From: Hofstenia miamia
Lineage: Eukaryota > Xenacoelomorpha > Acoela
Direction of reading: 5' to 3'
Length of the DNA stretch: 64,000 nt
Assembly: GCA_004352715.1 (NCBI GenBank)
Contig: SCFE01000047.1
Location: forward strand, 2,057,724-2,121,723
In this document: positions 36,307 to 47,900 of the stretch, one piece after another
Numbering within the stretch: the first letter of the stretch is position 1
How the letters are laid out: each line of letters starts with the position of its first letter
The notes under the pieces: generated by a model
What the model was told of the DNA's origin: nothing
Seen by the model: the letters and a program-made list of their open reading frames with translations, nothing else
Databases searched by the model: none
Program-made: the position numbers and the translations under genes

Positions 36307-38693
36307 ATTTAAGACAGGTTAGCTGTCCCATGACTTTTCAATATCATCTTACTCAAGATTTTGACCCCTGCCATGGAATTCATGGTAATTCCTCACAATT
36401 AAATTTTGCTATGCCATATTCCTCATTTCCTAATGATAAAAACAATAGAACACATCTCTTTGAAATATGATACAAACTAAACTTGACTGTTGCAATTCAT
36501 TGCAGTATGACATAATATTTCAAAAATTATGAGTAGCTATGATAGTATTCCATAACAGTGTTCATTCCATGGAATAGCTTCATGTTTAAAGAATATAAAC
36601 AGTTGTACTCTTAAAAATTTTAATGCCCATTATTGTATTATCATTAAGAAATCTAAGAAATATCTAGTTTTTCAGTGTTGGGCAACCAAAATATTATCCT
36701 AAAATGTGTGTGAAATTAAACTAACTTATGATAAGTAATTGCATTTTGTTGTTAACCTAACAGAAATAATTTTAAAAAACTACAAATTTCAATTTTTTAT
36801 TTGAAAAATTGTAATAAATGCTAATGTCAATATTTACATTTTCAGGCAAAATGTTTCTTTCTTAGATAAAAAAATTTCTATCATCTTAAATTTTATTGTG
36901 GTATTACTTAGACAGTGCATTGGAAGAATTTAATGAATCTCTGCTTAAAAATACATATTTTGTCTTTCTTTAAGATTTTATTCAAAAAATAGTTATATTA
37001 AAATTATATAGCCTATATTTAGTGTGGGTTAAAAATTCATTAAACTACCATAGTTCTACTTTGGGTAAAAAATCTGTCTATTCAAAAATCAGCAGATTTA
37101 TTGAAGCAGATTTAGTTGCATAAGTTCATATTTGCTGACCTAAGGGCTACTGAAAACAACTGGCAAATTTAAAACTTCTTTTAACAGCTGTTTATGTTTT
37201 ATTGCAGTTGACCAATTTCATATAAATAGCAGGCAAAGCATCCACAATAGTGCATTATAGTATTCCTATACATTTCTCTCTGAATTTTCATTCTTTACAA
37301 ACTAGCTTGACATTGCAAGATCTCATTAGGTCAAATTTTAAGATCCCTATTGACCACCAGTAAAATAATGAGTGATCCAGTGACTCATCAGCAAACACAA
37401 ATGAAATCTATCATTCAATTTCATCAAATTCAGCAAACTATTAAATTATTATCAAGGTAGGTTCAGGATCATGTAGCTCACTCCCTCTTAATAAATTTTA
37501 TTTATTTAATCTTTAATTTGAAATTTGAGTGTTGCTATAAATAATGAATTAACCAAATTAACTTTAACAACAGACTAATAACTATGTTATTTTTAAATTG
37601 AAATATTAATTTTTTGTTAACATTCAATCAATTAAAACATTTTTTTACAACTTTGAGGACAATTCATTACATGAAGTATTTCTTGCTGCAAAATAATTCT
37701 CTCACACAATGGCATATGAAAATTGATTTCATGTGCTATGATAATACATGGCATAAAAATAAAATGGCCTGCATTTTTATACCATCATGAAATCATTCTG
37801 CATCATGAAGCAATACGCATTGTAGTGCTGCCTTTCTTCAAAGGAAATGTTTGTTAAATTTTAGGGCAATTTGCATTTTATTCACCCACACATTCCATGC
37901 ATTCTCAAGAAAATATCTTTTTTGCTACTTTGTTACAGATTAGTTTTTCATGAATCAACTCATGCCCAAATTCAAAAGTACTATACCTTTAAGCAATAGG
38001 GAAACATTTGATTAAAACGTAATGATCCCATTTCTATTCACATAAATACTTTAAAATTAAGGTACCCCAATAATAAGTCAAGAATTCCTGCATTACTTTT
38101 TTACTATTCAGTGAAGTGTCATTTGATGATCTTACCCTTTAAAACAAGGTGTCCTATTGGATTGATTCCTTGAAGGAACAAACACTTTGGTTGAGGATTG
38201 GAAATTCCAAAAAATATTGCATAGTTGCAAAATCATGCTGACTATATATTTGAAGATGTAATTCTACAGAAGTTTCACTTTCATTCCAAAAAATATGACA
38301 TGACTTATTAACATTTATTATATTTGCACTGAATACAGTATGCAATTTACTCAAAGCTCATAGTGACTCAAATCTATAATGCTCACATCTCCAATCAACT
38401 AATAGCTATAATGCACAGTAACAATTTATCTCTCAACTCTGTATTTGTATGGATTTGACACAAAAAAAGCAGATACAATATGTGGTACAAGTTGTTGATA
38501 AACATGCAAAGAATAGGACTATGGGAATGAAGAATTCATATTTGGAGAAATTCACATTTGCATATATTTAATATAATTCATGTAATGCATTCAAGAAAAC
38601 AAGAAGGCCATCAAAATATGTATTGGAATTATGATTAATATTTTTACAAAACAAAGGAAGGAAAATAAGCAATAAGCAGCATAAGGGAATATA
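36307..38693. other. intergenic, CpG-poor, 3' of the receptor gene
   Basis: 2.4 kb between the hAT element and the receptor stop codon. No coding sequence is recognised. It shares the CpG loss of the hAT. The receptor 3' UTR should lie at its right end. Confidence 0.5.
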
Positions 38694-38951
38694 TTAAGCT
38701 CTTTTACATCTAAGTATTCTTGCAATCATACTCTTGATCATTAACATAAAAACTATAGGATTCACAACGCTTGTGAAGTTGAATATACATTCCGCATTTC
38801 TACAAAGAAATCTTAGGCCATCATTCCACTTAATGTTATAGAAATCCCCCAATTCTTTTTCGTAGTAGAGTCCTCCTTCCTGAAGAAGAACACAATACCA
38901 GCAATCATATATATCATTTCCATACCTTCTTACATACAGCTGTTGCAAAAC
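38694..38951 (-). CDS. LDLa-GPCR exon 7 (ECL3-TM7, stop codon)
   Basis: 258 nt including TAA at 38694-38696. It encodes a long ECL3 with a CWYC motif, then TM7 (FNFTSVVNPIVFMLMI) and a short basic C-terminus (LRCKRA). Confidence 0.88.
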   Translation of the reverse strand, partial: VLQQLYVRRYGNDIYDCWYCVLLQEGGLYYEKELGDFYNIKWNDGLRFLCRNAECIFNFTSVVNPIVFMLMIKSMIARILRCKRA

Positions 38952-39379
38952 CTAAGTCAAATAAAGTAATTTTTAAATTTTAAGTGTCTTACCTTAAATG
39001 CATGAAAAAACTTTAATGATTTTTGTATAATAAGTGGGCAGCTTAAAGCCAAGTAAATCAAATTGGCTGCAAGACATACTGCTGTCAATTTCACTTGAAA
39101 TTTGCGGAGCTTCGATTTCATTGATTTTCTGCTTTTAATGTATGTCATCCCATAAAGAATTGCCTAAAATATTGATATTAGTGAAGTCAGCAAATCCCAA
39201 ATATCATATCGGACATGGATAAAATTGTGTGACAATGTGGATAATATGGTGGTCATTTTAAAAGTGCATGGATATTTTAAAGCTAAAATGTCATTATCAT
39301 TAGTATTCATGCTGCAGGGCAACTCAAGTCCCATTGAAGCAAATGGTATGAATTCCATAGTAATAAGGATGTCAATGGG

Positions 39380-39416
<37 letters not shown>

Positions 39417-39584
39417 NNNNNNNNNNNNNNNNNNNNNNNNNNNNNNNNNNNNNNNNNNNNNNNNNNNNNNNNNNNNNNNNNNNNNNNNNNNNNNNNNNNN
39501 NNNNNNNNNNNNNNNNNNNNNNNNNNNNNNNNNNNNNNNNNNNNGCACCCAGCTTTTTTTCTGAGGAGGGGAACTATTCTTTAG

Positions 39585-39621
<37 letters not shown>

Positions 39622-41926
39622 ACATAGTTGCAAAGATGTTCCTACATGTAAAGTAATTGATAAATTCATTATTGTGAAGATTTTATAACTACTGAAAAAA
39701 CATTATTAGAGGAATTGAGTAGTCTGTACTTGTTGACATGCTAACCAAAATAGAAAAGTTAATATAAACTAAACTCAACTATTTAATTTGAGGTTTACTA
39801 TTACATTTATCAAATTTTCAGTGTCATATTTTTCTAATGAAATTTAAACTCAGCAAACGGAACCAGCATAATGAATATTTATGATACTTAAAGTAGATTT
39901 TTCCCTACGCCCATACAGTCACTAAGAGCCACTTAGGTTCTGCCTTATATTCGTTATGTACTAAAATGCTGTGATCATTGTTTAATTTTTCAATGCTTGA
40001 TTTCACAATATCAGGAATAAGGTTAATATTATGCCTTCAACATCCATAAAAAGTAAGTTCGGTGGTGGGAGCATAGGCATACTTTTTGGGTCATAAACTC
40101 TGCAGTACACTGGAAACATCCATTAATATTTTCATTTACTAGACATGACAATGAGTCTCGAATTAGGACTTGATTATACGCTTCACAAGATTCCCATCTG
40201 TTAACGCTCGTGAAAAGGTACTTAGTGAACCTTAAGTAATTACAAATTGGACATTTTTCGTTTTCTAAACTATTTTATAGATTAATCGATTTCTTATTAT
40301 TGCAATAATTGCAATATCCATTATATATCGACTACACTTGCAGATAGAGTAGAACCAATGCATAATGTATATGTCCCCTCTGGGAACGCGTCTGAGTGCA
40401 GTACAATTTGTATCACATGTGAAAAAACAGGACAACATTGTATCGAGTCATTTTATTTGTGTGATTTTATAAGAAATTACATATTTTGCTTACCTTGTGT
40501 AGGAAAAGTAATGACATCAGGAAAAATATTCCAAAAATCTACAATATCACTGTGTGTACTTAATGTTCTATGTTAAGAGAAGCTATATTGAATGATTAGA
40601 TTAGAATTAGGGAGAATAAATAGGGGTGGTAAAATTTTTCACCCCGTAATAGACGAGGTATTTACAAAAGCAAAATGAAAATAGGATTAATCACTTTTGA
40701 ACATTTGAGAGAAAATAGATATTATTCCGTTGAACCATATCAGACAATGAAAATAGAAAATTCACGAAACTTGTTTGGAAAGGACTAAAACTTAATCCAA
40801 TGATTTTAAGGGGACTGTGGCCAAAAAAAAGATTTCGCAAAAGCCTAGTTTGCAGATATTTTACCTAAATAACTTACTTGTAAAATTATTGGTAGGATCA
40901 CAGTTACAAGTATTTCAATGGCATTGTTTGCAAGCATTGCAATCATGTCGTGACCACCAGGAAAGCGAAAGAGTCCTGTAGTCTGCTTAAGTTTAACATA
41001 TGATAAAAATATTCCAAAATGACACTGGGCATTGAGATCATGAACTGTCTCTTATACATCAAAAGCCATAAAGTTCCAGTGCGCTTTGTAAATAAACCAG
41101 AAACTCAATAAAGTTGTCAGAAACAGTAAAATGATAACCGCGGCCATCCTAAATATGATTTCAATAATTTTAAATTTTATATACAAACCTCCAAATTAAA
41201 CGTCTAATGTTTTGATATTTGAACTCTTCATTTATAAATGTAATATTATATTACAACCATAATCTAAAGTAGTATTAGCAATATTGTTTCTTAGAGATGA
41301 ACAAGATAATGGAACACATTTGCACCTCGTATCCTTCAACCATAATAAAGAATCCTTCATTTCAAAGGTCCAAAAACCCAACCCGAGACATAGAATTTAC
41401 AGTGAACCTATGGGAAATTTATTAGCATAATTGTAGTAGTTTTTTTGTTTTATTGATTAAATTATCAAATGTCTAGAATTTTTTTTGTTGGATGAAAGCC
41501 CATATTTTAAAGAACTCGTTTTATTGATTTTCGCGAAATTTTCATAGTTTTTTGAATTGAGTTTCGGATTCTTTTATTAGAGTGGATTTTATACAAATGT
41601 TTAATGGATATACTGTAGAATTTGATTATGCTACCTGTAACTATTACCTGCGATTTTTAGATAATATATTTTGGGAGTTTGTATAATTCATCACAATGTA
41701 ACGTTCAAACGCAATTACTACATAAATCCAAGGGGATAGATACTGATTGATGCATCTAATTACATTTACCACTCTACACCAGTTAATGAATTCCGGAGGT
41801 TCAAATGAAATTCCATGACTTGTGTAAACGATGTCGCTAAAAATGTAAGTAGGATTTATGTATTCTATCATTTGAATTACTGGACGAATTGTAGTTACCA
41901 TCTAAAACAAATTTACTAAATTCAAG

Positions 41927-41977
<51 letters not shown>

Positions 41978-44900
41978 TACATATATATATATAAATACAT
42001 ATACATACATACATATATATATATAAANNNNNNNNNNNNNNNNNNNNNNNNNNNNNNNNNNNNNNNNNNNNNNNNNNNNNNNNNNNNNNNNNNNNNNNNN
42101 NNNNNNNNNNNNNNNNNNNNNNNNNNNNNNNNNNNNNNNNNNNNNNNNNNNNNNNNNNNNNNNNNNNNNNNNNNNNNNNNNNNNNNNNNNNNNNNNNNNN
42201 NNNNNNNNNNNNNNNNNNNNNNNNNNNNNNNNNNNNNNNNNNNNNNNNNNNNNNNNNNNNNNNNNNNNNNNNNNNNNNNNNNNNNNNNNNNNNNNNNNNN
42301 NNNNNNNNNNNNNNNNNNNNNNNNNNNNNNNNNNNNNNNNNNNNNNNNNNNNNNNNNNNNNNNNNNNNNNNNNNNNNNNNNNNNNNNNNNNNNNNNNNNN
42401 NNNNNNNNNNNNNNNNNNNNNNNNNNNNNNNNNNNNNNNNNNNNNNNNNNNNNNNNNNNNNNNNNNNNNNNNNNNNNNNNNNNNNNNNNNNNNNNNNNNN
42501 NNNNNNNNNNNNNNNNNNNNNNNNNNNNNNNNNNNNNNNNNNNNNNNNNNNNNNNNNNNNNNNNNNNNNNNNNNNNNNNNNNNNNNNNNNNNNNNNNNNN
42601 NNNNNNNNNNNNNNNNNNNNNNNNNNNNNNNNNNNNNNNNNNNNNNNNNNNNNNNNNNNNNNNNNNNNNNNNNNNNNNNNNNNNNNNNNNNNNNNNNNNN
42701 NNNNNNNNNNNNNNNNNNNNNNNNNNNNNNNNNNNNNNNNNNNNNNNNNNNNNNNNNNNNNNNNNNNNNNNNNNNNNNNNNNNNNNNNNNNNNNNNNNNN
42801 NNNNNNNNNNNNNNNNNNNNNNNNNNNNNNNNNNNNNNNNNNNNNNNNNNNNNNNNNNNNNNNNNNNNNNNNNNNNNNNNNNNNNNNNNNNNNNNNNNNN
42901 NNNNNNNNNNNNNNNNNNNNNNNNNNNNNNNNNNNNNNNNNNNNNNNNNNNNNNNNNNNNNNNNNNNNNNNNNNNNNNNNNNNNNNNNNNNNNNNNNNNN
43001 NNNNNNNNNNNNNNNNNNNNNNNNNNNAATTTACAGTTTACCCAGTTTATTGCTAATTATTTTAAATAATGATATTTTTGAAAACATGAAATCCTTTCCA
43101 TGACGTAGATCCGATTTTACTGATGTATTGCTTACTGAGGTAGTCATTGATTGACTTTTAAATTTTCTGCTACTTTTGATTCGCTATGTTTCAATTGGTA
43201 ACTTATTCCATAGTTCAATTCTTGAATTTAAAAATGAATTTAGAAGTCCTCGAATGATAATTTGAATGCGCATATAACGGGAATTGAAGTTTACTGTAAG
43301 GTGAGCGCTGATTTGGAGTTTCCCAAAATTTTGTTAACACTAACGACTGTGGGGTAAAAAATTACCCATTCAGACCTTATAATGCAAATTGCTTAGATAA
43401 ATTTTATACACAGAGAAATTTTTTTAAACATTATATAACATTGCTAAGAATTATTACAAAATTCATTAAAATAACCGAAATTGTCTGAATCGTACAAAGC
43501 CTTGAGCACTTCATTCACAATTAGAAGAGACTTGTCGAAGCGATCAGACTCGAAAGACTAAAGAAAGTTCTTTCAATTATGTAATCTTTTGAATAACTGG
43601 TTTAAACTAGAGATTTCAAAAAGAGCAGAGCGAATAAAAATACAAAATTTGAATAATAATGTGAAAAGATATTGGATAAATAATCGCTCCAATACATTGA
43701 TACAGCTAAGGCAATTCTAGCATCAATTCGCAAATACGGAACTGTGGTACATTTCAGATAATTTTAAGGATTTAGTTCGTTTGTTACATGAAGAGTTGAA
43801 TTACTATTTCCCATTCGAGCACTGCAAGCACGTGTGTGTGTGTGCGGGTCCGATTACTACCAGCGAGTACAGAGTCTTAGTTTTACCTGTGCATAATTGT
43901 TATTGGGTATAAGCGTTTATGGGTACACTTTTCTTTCCCTATTAAAAGTATCTTAAATATGTGTTTTTAAAAACATAAATTTTTTAACAAAATTTTGAAA
44001 AAATTAACATAAAATTAATATAAATATAAATTGCTGTTGAAAATTTTCAAATTGTTTAATAGCAGCAAGAAAAAGTTTCGGGTACGGATGGGTGCGGTAA
44101 TAAAGTATTTTTTGTAGAGTGGATCCAGCATTAAAAAAGCTCTACCCACAAGTCACTAATGTACACAAATACTTTAATACTTGGGTATATTATCAACAGA
44201 AAGTTTGTGATATACAGTAGTTTCACTGCTTTAGTTTTTTATAGCCATGCATATAAGACCTTAATGCTTTTATTTGAATTCAATTTTGAACAGGGAACTG
44301 AAACTAATGAATTTATTACTAAAATATAATGGAAATTGCCTTAGGCCAAAATCAAAATCATTTCAACATTCTATGATATGTTCCAATCATAGCATGTGTG
44401 AAAACTTATTCGAAATTGTGGTTCACATTATAGTAAATTTGACGAATCACGAGTAGGGATCTACGGGACCTCACAGTTCTTTGAGATTAGCTGGTTCCAG
44501 TTGCATGGAACTGGATCTGAATATCCTACTTGACTGGGACTAACATGGGACTGGAAATAAAAATGAAGAACCCATGGAACCACGGATTTCAATTTTTTCT
44601 CATATATTTTACCAATTTTTATCAAAACAGAAGATATTTCGTGGGTAAAAATTTGACCAGAAAATTTTATGGGCCTGGCACCAAGTCCATTGGGACTGAC
44701 AGCAGTAAAATTCTGTTCCCACAGACCGCTAACCGCTACCTTTAAGATTTATGGAAAGATGTGGATATTCCATTGAAAAATATGGACATATTTTTAAAAT
44801 AGTTGGGAAAATGGAATTGAAGTGAGAAGACAATAACACTTCTGTACACAAGTCTGCATCTGAACATTAAACATTTTTTAAATTCATTTTTCATCTATTG

Positions 44901-47900
44901 AACACCTAAGTTATTATTTTAGAAATGCAATTCTATTATCTCGGGCTAATTCCACCTCTGATGACTAAGAATCAATAGTATATTTGGTGTAAATGAGAAG
45001 AAAAATTTGTGGTATACACGTAATTATTATTAATACTAATATTTTCCGACCTGCTCAGTTTAAAACTTACCCATCACTATATATATATATATATATATAG
45101 TTTGTATTTAATATCTCAAACACTGGTGTTGGCACTATTCTTTTAACGCATAATTTACGCAGATTTGTAAATGCGCTTAAAGTGAGTAGACTTGAAATTA
45201 TTAGACGACGTGACTTAGAGAAAGCCTTAAATCCGAAATTTGAAAAGCAATTACATGAACTAATTAGGTATATTTGAGTAAATAAATTGCTAAAAATTAT
45301 TTATAGTGGTTGCTGCAATCATCTAAAATTTGAATCTCAGGATTTGACAGATTTCTTGAAAATATCAATATTTGACTTAAAACTAAACAATTATGAATAT
45401 AACGCCTTAAATTGTGCCACTGTTCTAATTAAGTATTCCGGATTAGAGAGCTTGCATAAAATAGAAAGAGAAAATTAACTAAATCTTTATTTCAGAATTG
45501 ATCCTTTTCATTTTGCAATATAATACAAATTTAATTATGTCAATATTAGTGTGGATTAAACAACATAAGAAAGGTTATTTTTGAAAAACTGTACATAGAG
45601 AGAGATAGGCATTTAAACTGTACGCAGAGTGAACTTTTGTAAAGAGTTGGATAAGATATTAAAAGTCGAGAATAGGCATATGTTGGAACACAGTCACTTT
45701 TGCGTACCTCATTGACTTATAACATTATATTTCAGAATTTTTGTTTACTTTAACAAATGCAGCTGCTCTACGATTTTTTCCACCCCGAAAAGTTTACTAA
45801 ATGTCGCAATTCGCAATGTACCTACCTTACAATGAACTGCCATACCATACAATTCATAGTCTTATAAAAGGTACATGGAGGTTTAATAAAACAACTATAA
45901 AATTCAAATGTATAGGTAGGAATTGTGAACATTTCAAAATTTATTTAAAAATTTAGCGATTGGAAAAACACAAGAAGGGGTAAGTTGGAACACCGGTTCC
46001 AACATGCCCTTCAGCAGCAATTTTATATATTTTTTGTTTTAAATTTATTTTTTAGATGGTTCGCAAAGGCGTTTGGCAAACAGAATGAGGAGGTCCACTG
46101 GTCAATGTTACAAAAGCTGTATCGCTCGTCATTGATGACGGAAACTCGTTTCGGGAGGCAAGTCGAAAGACAGAAGTTACTATTTCAAAGACCCATCGTC
46201 AAGATATGAATCGAAGACCTATCACGCACATCGGGCGGTCTTTACTCTAGAGCAATTTTGAAAATATTCGGGACTATATTTTGAAAATGTCAAACATGTA
46301 TTTTCAGGATTGCATATAGAAATGTAATTCTCTTCCATTTCCATTCCATTTCCCAACTATTTTGAAAACATTTCCACATTTTTCCATTAATTTCAATATC
46401 TTTTAACAACTCTTAAAGTTAGTGGTTAGGGTGTGAGACCTGAATTTGACTTATATCAGACTCCCATTGGATTTGGTTCCATCTTAATCCAAGGAAATTT
46501 TCTGGTCTGAAAATATTAGTACAACAGTATAACTTAAATATTGGTCAAAATCAGAAATGTTATTAGTAACATTCTGAAATCCGTGTTTCCAGATTCTTTA
46601 TTTTGTTCCCATCTTCATGTTATTTTTAGTCTCATGGGACAGAGAACATTAAATATTTGCAAAAAAGGCATTAAACAGTTGTTTTTCAAAAACTAGGCAA
46701 CTTGGAGACCATTTGCATAGCAGTATCTGCGGCAGGTCATGTTTCTTCGAGAGTGCATTTTAAGCCTCATTTTGTTATTGGTGGCCCAATTGAGTCGGCA
46801 GAAGCAGCAGCGCCCTCAGGATAGATGAACAGCAACAGATTTTTGAATTATATGAAACATTTCTAGAAAAATGTTACCTCAAATCAAGCCTTGCCCCGTT
46901 CTACTTTTGCTCGACAATTTTTGTGCTCACCTAGATATTGAAGTTATTGATTTTTACCGTTGAAATAGTATTATTTTATTGTCTTTTCCGCCGCATTTCA
47001 CACATCGCTTGCAATCTCTTGATGTTGGCCCTTTAGGGCCTCTCAAAGTATATGTAAATTCGGTGATTGATGCATTTTGATATTTGTTACGACAATCTGT
47101 GGTCGGGGTTACTCAACCAATCAACAGACTGATGAGTGGGGAATCCACGATCCCGGTCCGGACCTTAACCCCTAGAAGTATGGCACTAAGGCAAGTTTGA
47201 TCGTGAGAAACCTCTGGCGGCCCCTGGCACGCAGAGTGCTGACCTGTGTTGAGTCTGATCAGCAGAATGAAGCCGAAAGCAGAACTTCAATTGAGAGGGT
47301 TGCGCCTCTCCCACTTGGTCAACCAAGGTTACTAACAGTGGTAACTAAGAGAGCACCTGCTAGCTGCTATAGAGAAAATTATTTTGGAGTGTGGGCATTT
47401 TCACTGAATGCAAAGCATCTAGTGATTACAGAATCCGTTTAAAACCATGTCAAATTATAACTACCTGTGATACAGCAAAGCTGCCTCACAGAAAAAGCAC
47501 AGTAAGTGCTGGCCTTGGCATACCTCACAGACCAGAAACAAAGAGTTATACCTGCATGACTACCCCATGAGACAGACTCATAGTCTGGCACGAGTAGCAT
47601 TCTCGTTATTAGCGTTACCACTGCGTCGTTGGCTGTCTACCCGAAAAACTAAAAACAGACAGGTATCTAGACCGTTACCGTTCCCATATGCACAAAGTAC
47701 ATATGGTGGCACCTTCTTCTACCCTGTTGTTTAACGTCAGCTGTAGGTACGGGACTCCGTACAGCGAAGCGCCACCCTTCTTGTTCGGCTTTCGTCTTTT
47801 AGCTTGGCTGGTTGGCTTCTCCAAGAACCACAGCGAGAAGGTAATCTCTGGGATGATTTAGGCGCAATCTACGATGTTTCTCACTATTTGTTAACATTGC

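Larger units (their letters stand above)
31385..38760. other. CpG-depleted block
   Basis: By eye I count about six CG dinucleotides in roughly 7.4 kb (near 34589, 34692, 35595, 35729, 37808 and 38019), with TG and CA common. Neighbouring sequence carries about one CG per 30-80 bp. The left edge falls close to the hAT terminus; the right edge lies in the last receptor exon. Confidence 0.85.

Noticed and set aside
41025-41057. A 33-nt intron removing the in-frame stop of the receptor
   Set aside because: It has GT and AG ends and would keep frame, but it ends CCCAG while all other acceptors here end TAG, it has no pyrimidine tract, and it is shorter than any supported intron in the window.
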